Source of the DNA: Frigoriflavimonas asaccharolytica
GTDB taxonomy: Bacteria > Bacteroidota > Bacteroidia > Flavobacteriales > Weeksellaceae
Direction: 5' to 3'
Assembly (NCBI RefSeq): GCF_013294015.1
Contig: NZ_JABSNO010000006.1
Span: forward strand, 113,246-177,245
Length of the DNA: 64,000 nt
The notes beneath the pieces were generated by a model. It made no database searches. It was given only the letters and a program-made list of their open reading frames with translations, and was not told the DNA's origin. Positions 1 through 7,026 of the stretch are shown piece after piece (position 1 is the first letter of the stretch; the number at the start of each line of letters is the position of its first letter). The position numbers and the translations under genes were made by a program.

Positions 1-693
1 TTTTGCCGCAAAATCTGGTAGTTTTTCTGCTTGTTTGTATAAATCTTCAAACCCATTGAAAACGCCATATACCACAAAAATTCCGAGGATAATGAAGAAA
101 ATTAATTTTAAGAAACTTTCTACAGCAACAGCAGAAATTATTCCTAATCTTTTTTCAGAAGCATCTACGTATTTTGTGCCGTAATATGAGGAAAATAGAG
201 CGATGATTAATACTACATAAGTTGCAGAATCGTATAAGACATTGTTTACATTGCTGGTATTTGTAATTAAATGAAAAGTTTCTGAAATAGCTTTGATCTG
301 CAAACCGATATACGGGATAATTGCAAAGATGCAAACCAGTGCAATGATTGCGCTTAAAGACCGACTATTTCCATATCTTAAAGAAATAAAATCTGCAATA
401 CTGCTTATTTTATGAACTCTAGAAATGCGGATAATTTTTGAATTGATGTAGATCCAAGATGGAATAATGATGATGGGACCAATATAGATGGTCATATATT
501 CTAAACCCTGATTTGCAGCCACTCCGATGCTTCCATAATACGTCCAAGCAGAGCAATATACTGCTAAAGAGAGCGAATATACGTAGGGATTATTCAGCCA
601 GAAACCACTATTTTTCTTCTCTGCATAATAGGCAATAAAGAAAAGCAGTCCGAGATAAAGAATAACCAGAGAAAAGAGTAAATAACTATTCAT
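1..693 (-). CDS. Sodium:solute symporter domain, probable symporter-histidine kinase (N-terminal part)
   Basis: The reading frame starts at 693 (MNSYLLFSLVILYLG) and stays open through base 1, so only the first 231 residues are visible and the gene is cut by the window edge. It holds at least six hydrophobic helices. The stretch AVYCSAWTYYGSIGVAANQG and the later KISSIADFISLRYG are typical of SSS-family symporters of the long CbrA-like type, which continue into PAS and histidine-kinase domains; that C-terminal part is not visible, so the kinase is inference. Its start overlaps the stop of the upstream small membrane gene by 8 bases, so the two are probably translated together. It likely senses or imports a small organic acid for the transporter block that follows. 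Confidence 0.75.
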   Translation of the reverse strand, partial: MNSYLLFSLVILYLGLLFFIAYYAEKKNSGFWLNNPYVYSLSLAVYCSAWTYYGSIGVAANQGLEYMTIYIGPIIIIPSWIYINSKIIRISRVHKISSIADFISLRYGNSRSLSAIIALVCIFAIIPYIGLQIKAISETFHLITNTSNVNNVLYDSATYVVLIIALFSSYYGTKYVDASEKRLGIISAVAVESFLKLIFFIILGIFVVYGVFNGFEDLYKQAEKLPDFAAK

Positions 694-880
694 CAAATTT
701 TTTGAAAATAATAAATGACATTAGGCTAGAACTTCCCCATACTATAAATAAATAAGCATAAATTAAAGGGAAACCAAAAGCTTTTTGAGAACTGTTGAAA
801 AGCAATAAGATGGGTGCATTAAATAAAATAAATAATGCAATACTTAAAATAACTAATTTTTGCTGATGTCGCTTTTTCAT
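686..880 (-). CDS. Small two-helix membrane protein
   Basis: A 64-residue protein with two hydrophobic segments (about residues 9-30 and 38-58) separated by a short polar loop, a basic N-terminus (MKKRHQQK) and a charged tail KKFDE. Its stop overlaps the start of the symporter/sensor gene (the bases ATGAATAG), which argues for a real, translationally coupled gene. Size, topology and position just upstream of an SSS gene resemble the small DUF485/YjcH-like partners of acetate-type symporters, but I see no diagnostic motif, so the function is unknown. Confidence 0.6.
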   Translation of the reverse strand: MKKRHQQKLVILSIALFILFNAPILLLFNSSQKAFGFPLIYAYLFIVWGSSSLMSFIIFKKFDE

Positions 881-965
881 TAATAAAGAAGAGATTAATT
901 TAATTGAAAAAATTTCAGGGATTTTGAAGCCCCTGAAATTTAATATATCATTGAAAAATCAAATT

Positions 966-1193
966 TTACATGTTTTCTTCGGCATATTCTCCTTTCAAAG
1001 AATACCATCCGAAGATACCCAATCCACCAACAATAATTGGTAAAAGGATAAAGGTATAAATAATTGCGGGAATTAAATCCTCCGTTTTGCCTGTTTTAAA
1101 TTTAGGGATAGACTGTTCTTGAAGCAGATAATAACCTGCAAAAAGTGCCATCAAAATCCAAACTATTCCTAAAATTTTCTTTATAGTATCCAT
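966..1193 (-). CDS. Small membrane protein next to the MFS gene (DUF6814-like?)
   Basis: 75 residues with two membrane helices (about 6-23 and 43-64), joined by a basic linker (PKFKTGKTEDL) and ending in an acidic tail. It lies 18 bases downstream of the MFS permease gene on the same strand, so it is probably the next gene of that operon. Small proteins of this shape regularly accompany MFS permeases in flavobacteria; I believe they are catalogued as DUF6814, but cannot confirm it here. It may be an accessory subunit or stabiliser of the permease. Confidence 0.6.
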   Translation of the reverse strand: MDTIKKILGIVWILMALFAGYYLLQEQSIPKFKTGKTEDLIPAIIYTFILLPIIVGGLGIFGWYSLKGEYAEENM

Positions 1194-1211
1194 AATATTT
1201 AAATTTAATAA

Positions 1212-2789
1212 TTAATCGTGAGTGGTGTTGTGTCCATTTTTTAAATAAATTACACCGATAAGTAAGCTGACTGCACCAATAATAATTGGATACCAAAGTC
1301 CTTCTAGATAAGGTTTATCAAAGGCAAGACCTAATCCTGCAGCTTCAGCTATTTTGTTTGCAGTTTTAGCATTGAGAACTAATGCGGTTGCAATAGCGGG
1401 CAATAATCCACCGAAAATTCCATTTCCAATGTGATAAGGCAAAGACATGGATGTATACCGAATTTGCACAGGAAACATCTCTACCAAAAATGCGGCAATT
1501 GGACCATAAACCATGGTTACAAAAAATATTTGAATAAAGATCCAAAAGATTAATGTCCATTTTCCATCATTATTTACAGTGGCATCTATTTTCACATCCA
1601 TTTTCTTCTCACCTAGATCGTTTACAACCGGCATTTTATTGGCATCTAAAACAAATGATTTCGTTTCTTTCCAAGTTGTGCCATCGGTAAATACTTTTGA
1701 TGTAACATAAACGCTATCAGTAATACTTTCTGAAACCACTTTCAATTCTGCGGTTTTAACCGTTTTATCTGCAACTTCCGTTTTATTTTTCACATTAGTT
1801 ACTTCATACATCGCCGAATAAATGGGTCTATAAGAAACAATTGCAACTAAAATACCTGCCATCATGATCCATTTTCTACCAATTTTATCACTCAACCAAC
1901 CGAAGAATAAGAAAAACGGTGTAGCAAAGGCAATTCCCCAAAGCATTATAGAACCTACTTGTTCAGACAATCCCATTACTTTTTCTAGGAAACTCATTGC
2001 GTAAAATTGTCCAGTATACCAAACTACACCTTGTCCCATTACAGCTCCAAATAATGCAAGTAAAACAAATTTAAAATTGAATTTATTGCCAAAGGATTCT
2101 TTCAAAGGATTTTTAGAAGTTTTACCTTCTTCTTTAGCCTTTGCAAAAACTGGCGATTCAGACATTTTTCTTCTAATTACAAAAGAAATAATAATCATGA
2201 TGATAGAAACCCAAAACGGAACGCGCCATCCCCAATCTGAAAATGCTTCTGCACTCATAGAAGATTTTGTGAGCATGATGACGATTAATGAGATAAAAAG
2301 CCCAACTGTAGCTGTGGTTTGAATCCAAGACGTCATAAAACCTCTTTTTCCAGTTGGCGAATGTTCCGCAACATACGTTGCAGCTCCACCATATTCGCCG
2401 CCTAATGCGAGACCTTGCAGTAATCTTAAAGTTAAAATTAAAACTGGCGCCATAAAGCCGATGGTTTCATAAGCGGGAATACAACCAATTAAAAAAGTGG
2501 CACCACCCATTAAAATTAAGGTGAGCATAAAGGTGAATTTTCTACCAATCAAATCGCCTAATCTTCCAAAAAATAGCGCTCCAAAAGGTCTTACCACAAA
2601 TCCTGCAGCAAAAGTTGCTAAGGTAGAAAGGAAAGCTGCGGTCTCATTTCCAGGTGGAAAGAATTTCATAGAAATGATGGTTGCTAAACTCCCAAAAATG
2701 TAAAAGTCATACCACTCAATCATCGTTCCTACAGAGGAAGCCGTTATTACGCTAAAAATTGAGGATTTTTTTTGTACTGTATTATCCAT
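1212..2789 (-). CDS. MFS transporter, metabolite:H+ symporter (ProP-like) family
   Basis: A 525-residue major facilitator permease. The N-terminal GTMIEWYDFYIFG, the loop motif GRLGDLIGRKF and the EYGGAATYVAEHSP stretch are hallmarks of the metabolite:H+ symporter family (ProP, KgtP, ShiA), which import osmolytes or organic acids with protons. Odd: between the GRKWIMMAG helix and the helix WTLIFWIFIQIF (roughly residues 325-415) lies a soluble, charged insert of some 80 residues rich in Lys, Val and Asp that ordinary family members of about 440 residues lack. The gene is followed by a small membrane gene and preceded 28 bases upstream by a porin, so the locus supplies both outer- and inner-membrane steps. 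The substrate cannot be read from sequence. Confidence 0.85.
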   Translation of the reverse strand: MDNTVQKKSSIFSVITASSVGTMIEWYDFYIFGSLATIISMKFFPPGNETAAFLSTLATFAAGFVVRPFGALFFGRLGDLIGRKFTFMLTLILMGGATFLIGCIPAYETIGFMAPVLILTLRLLQGLALGGEYGGAATYVAEHSPTGKRGFMTSWIQTTATVGLFISLIVIMLTKSSMSAEAFSDWGWRVPFWVSIIMIIISFVIRRKMSESPVFAKAKEEGKTSKNPLKESFGNKFNFKFVLLALFGAVMGQGVVWYTGQFYAMSFLEKVMGLSEQVGSIMLWGIAFATPFFLFFGWLSDKIGRKWIMMAGILVAIVSYRPIYSAMYEVTNVKNKTEVADKTVKTAELKVVSESITDSVYVTSKVFTDGTTWKETKSFVLDANKMPVVNDLGEKKMDVKIDATVNNDGKWTLIFWIFIQIFFVTMVYGPIAAFLVEMFPVQIRYTSMSLPYHIGNGIFGGLLPAIATALVLNAKTANKIAEAAGLGLAFDKPYLEGLWYPIIIGAVSLLIGVIYLKNGHNTTHD

Positions 2790-2817
2790 ATTTATTTTGT
2801 TAAAAGTTTTTTTGTTA

Positions 2818-4134
2818 TTAAAAAGAGTACATTACTCTCACCAATCCACGGAAATTCCCTACATCTTTTAGATTGTTTTCGGCTTTTCCTTCTGAGTTAA
2901 TATCTCCCCATTTTGCAGCAGTGTATTCTATTTCTGGGCTGATTGCGAATTTGTTTTGCTTAAAATCTACTCTAGCAGATGCGCGCCAGATGTTATCTAA
3001 AATGCGTGTTCCAGAGATTCCACGAACGTATAAATTTTTGTACCCAGAATCTACGCCATCATTTTTAGTGTATCCAAAGAAAACTCCAGGTGCAATTTTC
3101 GTATTGGCACTAGCGATATCTACCCAAAATGCTGAGGTTTTAGTAGGTTGATAAGATTCTTGTCCGTTTGCTTCTGTATATCCTGCAAAACCGCCAATCA
3201 TAACCATATGAGCAAGATTTCCACCTGTAATTCCATACGCTTTTGCTATTATTTTTTCATTGGCATATTTAAAATAGCCCATAAGCATGGTAGAATTTAC
3301 CGTTTCATTTGAAACCAAACCCGCAGATTCTATCACAGGTTTTAAAGATTGGTATTCTGCACCAACTCCAGTAGTTATCGTTTTATTTTTAAATTGTAAT
3401 TGCCCATGGAAAGTAGGCATAGAAGAATTGAAAGTTGCACTATTTGCAGAAGCTCCAGTTGCAGTTGCTGTTTGAAATTCTCTGTCTTTATAGGCAACAA
3501 CACTTAAACTAAGTTCTGGTGTTAATTTTTGCACCACTTTCACTTGTCCTGCCCAACCAAATGGATTAAATAAAATTCCAGTATTAAAATTGGCTACACC
3601 AGGATAAACTTCTGGTACAAAAGCTGGATACCATGTTTGTCCAAATGTTACTGCCGTTTTTGGCCAAGCCAAAGTTGCCGTTGCATGTCTTAATCTTAAT
3701 AAACCGGTGCTTCCACTGCCGCCAGAAGTTTTATTAAGCTCTGTGTTGCCAAAAAAATCTGCTTCGATATTTGCGGAAGCTTTCGCACCCCAAACATCAG
3801 GACCTCTAAACTTGGTACCAACTCTAGTAGTAATTGCTAAAAAATTGCTTGCTCCAGCTTCATTGATGTCTTTTCCATTAGCATCTAATTTTTCATCAAG
3901 CGGATAGAGATTAAGATTATATTCTCTTGCGTATGCAGATTGTCTGCTATCAAAATTATATTCTGTTCTTACCCAACCGTAAATGCTTGCATCCCAATCT
4001 TTAACTTTTGCCTTTTCAGCTTCTAATGCTTCTATTCTTTTTAGTAAATCTGCATTTGTTGCTTCCTGTGCAATAAGCAGATTAGAAAACCAAAGAGAAG
4101 AAACGATTCCTAATAAAAATGTAGTTTTCTTCAT
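2818..4134 (-). CDS. DcaP-like outer-membrane porin
   Basis: 438 residues with a signal peptide (about 1-22, ending LLIAQ), then a short coiled coil (NADLLKRIEALEAEKAKVK), then alternating beta-strand sequence ending in a C-terminal Phe (VRVMYSF), the usual outer-membrane beta-barrel signature. The YGWVRTEYNFDSRQ start of the barrel, the FGQTWYPAF stretch and the N-terminal coiled coil match the trimeric DcaP porin family, which passes dicarboxylates and other small anions. It is transcribed just ahead of the MFS permease, so the two probably form one uptake route. Confidence 0.8.
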   Translation of the reverse strand: MKKTTFLLGIVSSLWFSNLLIAQEATNADLLKRIEALEAEKAKVKDWDASIYGWVRTEYNFDSRQSAYAREYNLNLYPLDEKLDANGKDINEAGASNFLAITTRVGTKFRGPDVWGAKASANIEADFFGNTELNKTSGGSGSTGLLRLRHATATLAWPKTAVTFGQTWYPAFVPEVYPGVANFNTGILFNPFGWAGQVKVVQKLTPELSLSVVAYKDREFQTATATGASANSATFNSSMPTFHGQLQFKNKTITTGVGAEYQSLKPVIESAGLVSNETVNSTMLMGYFKYANEKIIAKAYGITGGNLAHMVMIGGFAGYTEANGQESYQPTKTSAFWVDIASANTKIAPGVFFGYTKNDGVDSGYKNLYVRGISGTRILDNIWRASARVDFKQNKFAISPEIEYTAAKWGDINSEGKAENNLKDVGNFRGLVRVMYSF

Positions 4135-4254
4135 AGATTAATAATTTTTAGTTTGTTTTTTTGATGAAACGAATTTCAAACTATTAATTCAATAAAAGAA
4201 ATTTAATATATATTTATGTAATTTAGATATACACAATGAGTTCTAAAGAAATAC

Positions 4255-4674
4255 TTAACTTTTTTTAAACCTTTCCCATTTAATCATCATGTATTTGTCT
4301 CCAAATTCTGTTATGACTAAACCAGAGCCTTTCAAATTTTCTTCTTTAGACATATATTCAATTAGTTCATTTTGCTTGAAAACTTTGTAAACGGGATGAA
4401 AATCTGAATGCGGTGGTCTAGTAATATTATATTTTTTGATCCAAGAGCTTACCGTGTTGTGAGAAACACCTATTATTCTTTCAATTTCACGATAGCTCAA
4501 ACCTTCCAAGTACAGTTGCAGTACTTTGGTTACTACGTAATCATCAATTTGCTTTCCCAGTTTCTTCACCGTGAAATAGTAGTTGCAATCTTTGCATAAA
4601 AACCGTTGTCTTTGGTTGATAATTCCACTTTTAACAACGTTTTTTTCTGTACATTTTGGGCAAGAGTTTGGCAT
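4255..4674 (-). CDS. InsA-like zinc-ribbon/HTH protein, probably a domesticated transposase regulator
   Basis: 139 residues. Residues 1-34 form a zinc ribbon with Cys pairs at 5/8 and 27/30 (CPKC, CKDC), as in the InsA N-terminus of IS1 transposases. Residues about 45-85 are a helix-turn-helix (GLSYREIERIIGVSHNTVSSWIKKY). In place of the DDE catalytic domain there is a unique C-terminal part of about 50 residues (VYKVFKQNELIEYMS, ending MIKWERFKKS). No InsB frame or IS ends are visible, so it cannot transpose by itself. It heads the leftward porin/MFS/symporter block, and TTAGCAAA repeats precede its start, so a role as regulator of that block is a reasonable inference. Confidence 0.7.
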   Translation of the reverse strand: MPNSCPKCTEKNVVKSGIINQRQRFLCKDCNYYFTVKKLGKQIDDYVVTKVLQLYLEGLSYREIERIIGVSHNTVSSWIKKYNITRPPHSDFHPVYKVFKQNELIEYMSKEENLKGSGLVITEFGDKYMMIKWERFKKS

Positions 4675-4690
4675 AACTATATCTTTTTAG

Positions 4691-4713
4691 CAAATATATA
4701 ATAAATTAGCAAA
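4691..4713 (-). promoter_or_regulatory. Candidate promoter/autoregulatory site of the InsA-like gene
   Basis: On the minus strand TATATTTG (complement of 4691-4698) matches the Bacteroidota -7 box, 17 bases ahead of the ATG. The direct repeat TTAGCAAA at 4687-4694 and 4706-4713 (19-bp period) overlaps it, and an inverted half-site TTTGCT lies at 4723-4728. The arrangement suits binding by a DNA-binding protein at its own promoter; no -33 TTG was found at the usual distance. Confidence 0.35.
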
Positions 4714-4826
4714 ATTGTACTATTTGCTGGTTAATTTCTGTGTTTCACTGATTTTTTGGTACCAAAGAAGACATCCACATTCTGCAAAATTTTTAATAAA
4801 TATTTTCAAATACCAGAATTTTTTCC

Positions 4827-4834
4827 TACTTTTG
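4827..4834 (+). promoter_or_regulatory. -7 box of the pyrB-carAB promoter
   Basis: TACTTTTG is an exact match to the Bacteroidota -7 consensus TAnnTTTG. Transcription should start about 4-8 bases later, that is at about 4838-4842, which coincides with the leader-peptide ATG at 4841. The mRNA would then be leaderless or nearly so. A clear -33 TTTG is lacking (TTTTC at about 4803). Confidence 0.6.
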
Positions 4835-4840
4835 CTGCCA

Positions 4841-4912
4841 ATGAAAATACAATTTCCATTGCCAGATTTTAGAGAAAGCGGTTTTGCCGTTCACAAATAT
4901 ATTTTTAAATAA
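4841..4912 (+). CDS. Putative pyrB leader peptide (23 residues)
   Basis: A short frame starting MKIQFPLPDF and ending KYIFK, directly behind the promoter and ending with TAA at 4910-4912, which overlaps the 5' arm of the terminator hairpin by two bases. A ribosome finishing this peptide would cover the 5' arm and block the hairpin. The RNA just before the stop is U-rich (ATATATTTTTAAATAA, 4897-4912), where RNA polymerase would pause at low UTP. This is the geometry of enterobacterial pyrL attenuation, though the peptide is unrelated to PyrL. A longer frame from 4715 starts before the promoter and is less likely. Confidence 0.5.
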   Translation: MKIQFPLPDFRESGFAVHKYIFK

Positions 4913-4941
4913 ACGAGACTTTTTTAGTTTCGTTTTTTTTT
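4911..4941 (+). terminator. Attenuator terminator before pyrB
   Basis: A 9-bp stem (4911-4919 with 4927-4935, one G.U pair, 7-base loop) is followed by a run of T (4933-4941), 15 bases ahead of the pyrB ATG. The gene to its left points the other way, so no upstream + strand gene needs terminating here; a terminator inside the leader of pyrB therefore points to attenuation. Confidence 0.65.
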
Positions 4942-4956
4942 GTTTAAAATTTAGAA

Positions 4957-5841
4957 ATGCTTACAACAGAAGATTATACCAAAGCCGAACTATTAGAACT
5001 TTTAAAAGTCGCTAATGAATTTAAAGAAGGAAAAACCAGCAATTTTCTAAAAGATATTTTTGTTGCCAATTTGTTTTTTGAAAACAGCACCCGCACAAAA
5101 TGCAGTTTTGAAATGGCTGAACACAGACTAGGAATGAAAATAATTCCGTTTGATGTTTCTAAAAGTTCTGTAAGTAAAGGCGAGACTTTATATGATACCG
5201 TAAAAACTTTGGAAAGTATAGGTTTAGATGCAGTGGTAATTCGGCATCCAAAAAATCAATTTTATAAAGAATTAGAAAATATAAAAATTCCAGTCATCAA
5301 TGGAGGAGATGGAACGGGAAATCATCCCACGCAAACTTTGCTAGATTTAATGACAATTCAACAAGAGTTTGGAAACTTTGAAAATTTAACAATAGCAATT
5401 ATTGGTGATATTCAGCACAGTAGAGTAGCACATTCTCTACAATCTGCTTTAGAAAAAATGGGCAGCAAAGTTTATTTTTCTGGTCCAGAAATTTGGATGG
5501 AAGAAAAAAACAAGGCACAGTATATTGCAATGGACGATTTAATTGCAGAAATGGACGTCGTTTATCTATTAAGAATTCAGCATGAAAGACACGAGGGAAA
5601 TTCTGATTTGGATATGACGCAATATCTTCAAAATTTTGGTTTAACAAAGGAAAGAGAAAAAATGATGAAAGAAAATTCAATAATAATGCATCCCGCACCA
5701 ATAAATAGAGGTGTAGAAATAGATTCAGACCTTGTAGAATGCGAAAGATCGAGAATATTTAAGCAAATGGAAAATGGTGTCTATGCAAGAATGGCCATTT
5801 TAAAAAGCGCGTTAGAAATTAAAGGATATAAGTGTAAGTAA
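4957..5841 (+). CDS. pyrB: Aspartate carbamoyltransferase, catalytic chain
   Basis: 294 residues, close to the usual 300-310. It joins carbamoyl phosphate to aspartate, the first committed step of pyrimidine synthesis, in the cytoplasm. The carbamoyl-phosphate loop STRTKCSFE is at residues 44-52, HPTQTLLD near 123-130, and the aspartate-side motif HPAPINRGVEI near 246-256; the HPAP form marks ATCase rather than ornithine carbamoyltransferase. No regulatory pyrI follows. It is the first gene of a pyrB-carA-carB cluster and sits right behind the putative attenuator. The ATG at 4957 fits the family N-terminus. Confidence 0.95.
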   Translation: MLTTEDYTKAELLELLKVANEFKEGKTSNFLKDIFVANLFFENSTRTKCSFEMAEHRLGMKIIPFDVSKSSVSKGETLYDTVKTLESIGLDAVVIRHPKNQFYKELENIKIPVINGGDGTGNHPTQTLLDLMTIQQEFGNFENLTIAIIGDIQHSRVAHSLQSALEKMGSKVYFSGPEIWMEEKNKAQYIAMDDLIAEMDVVYLLRIQHERHEGNSDLDMTQYLQNFGLTKEREKMMKENSIIMHPAPINRGVEIDSDLVECERSRIFKQMENGVYARMAILKSALEIKGYKCK

Positions 5842-5935
5842 GAGTTTTAATGAATCAAGAATAAATACCATGGTATTGAAATTAAAATATATATTTTAAA
5901 GCTCTGTTCATAACTCTAAAGAATAAAAAGTAAAA

Positions 5936-7024
5936 ATGAAGAAAAAATTAATATTAGAATCTGGCGAAATTTTCCACGGAAAAGGTTTTGGTGCTAATCA
6001 AGAGATTGAAGGAGAAGTGGTTTTCAATACCGGAATGACGGGCTATCAAGAACTTATTTCTGATCCATCTTATTGCGGACAAATTGTGTGCATGACGTAT
6101 CCTCTTATCGGAAATTACGGAATTAATCGTGATGATTATGAAAGCATAGAACCAGCAATAAAAGGTTTAATCGTTAAAGAAGTTTGCGATTTCCCTTCCA
6201 ATTTCAGAAGCCAATTGTCTTTAGATGAGTTTTTTAAAAAAAGAAATTTATCCGGAATTTCTGGAATTGATACCCGAAGATTAACAAGAATTCTTCGTAA
6301 TTCTGGCGTTGTAAAAGGGAAAATTGTGAATGAAAATGCTGATGAAAATTTGGTAATTGAAACATTAAAAAATACCAGTTTCCCTATTAATCAAGTGGAG
6401 CAAGTTTCTACAAAAACCGCATATGCAAGTCCAGGACGAGGTTTGAAGGTGGTTTTGGTAGATTACGGTTCTAAATTGGGGATTTTACGAGAACTTACCC
6501 AAAGAAATTGCGATGTAATTGTAGTTTCTCAAGATACAACTGCAGAAGAAATTTTATTAATAAATCCTGATGGAATAATGCTTTCTAACGGACCAGGAGA
6601 TCCAGAAGATGTAGCGGGAGCATCTGAAATGATAAATGGTTTACTCGGAAAAGTTCCAATTTTCGGAATTTGTTTGGGGCATCAATTAATAGGTTTAGCT
6701 TGTGGTGCAAAAACCTTCAAATTAAAATTCGGACATCGCGGTGGAAATCATCCAGTGCTAGATTTAAAAACTCAAAAGGTTGCGATTACTTCGCAAAATC
6801 ACGGTTATGCAGTCGATCAAGAAAGTTTAAAAAACACTGATTTAGTAGAAACACATATTGCTTTAAACGACAAAACAAATGAAGGTTTGAAACACAAAAT
6901 TCACCCATGTTTTTCCGTACAATATCATCCAGAAGCAAGTCCAGGTCCAGAAGATGCGAATTACCTATTCGATGAATTTATTGTGTTGATGGAAGAATTT
7001 AAATCTAAAAAATTATCTAATTAA
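5936..7024 (+). CDS. carA: Carbamoyl-phosphate synthase, small (glutaminase) subunit
   Basis: 362 residues. An N-terminal CarA domain (about 1-135: [25 protein letters not shown]) is followed by a class-I glutamine amidotransferase domain with the nucleophile Cys in GICLGHQ (about residue 243) and the His/Glu dyad in [10 protein letters not shown] (about 330). It splits glutamine and passes ammonia to CarB. It follows pyrB by 94 bases and precedes carB by 2 bases, so all three genes probably share the attenuated transcript. Confidence 0.95.
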   Translation: MKKKLILESGEIFHGKGFGANQEIEGEVVFNTGMTGYQELISDPSYCGQIVCMTYPLIGNYGINRDDYESIEPAIKGLIVKEVCDFPSNFRSQLSLDEFFKKRNLSGISGIDTRRLTRILRNSGVVKGKIVNENADENLVIETLKNTSFPINQVEQVSTKTAYASPGRGLKVVLVDYGSKLGILRELTQRNCDVIVVSQDTTAEEILLINPDGIMLSNGPGDPEDVAGASEMINGLLGKVPIFGICLGHQLIGLACGAKTFKLKFGHRGGNHPVLDLKTQKVAITSQNHGYAVDQESLKNTDLVETHIALNDKTNEGLKHKIHPCFSVQYHPEASPGPEDANYLFDEFIVLMEEFKSKKLSN

Positions 7025-7026
7025 AG

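Noticed and set aside
4715..4912. A 65-residue frame upstream of pyrB
   Set aside because: Its first 42 codons lie before the probable transcription start; only the last 23 codons from ATG 4841 fit the promoter and attenuator geometry.
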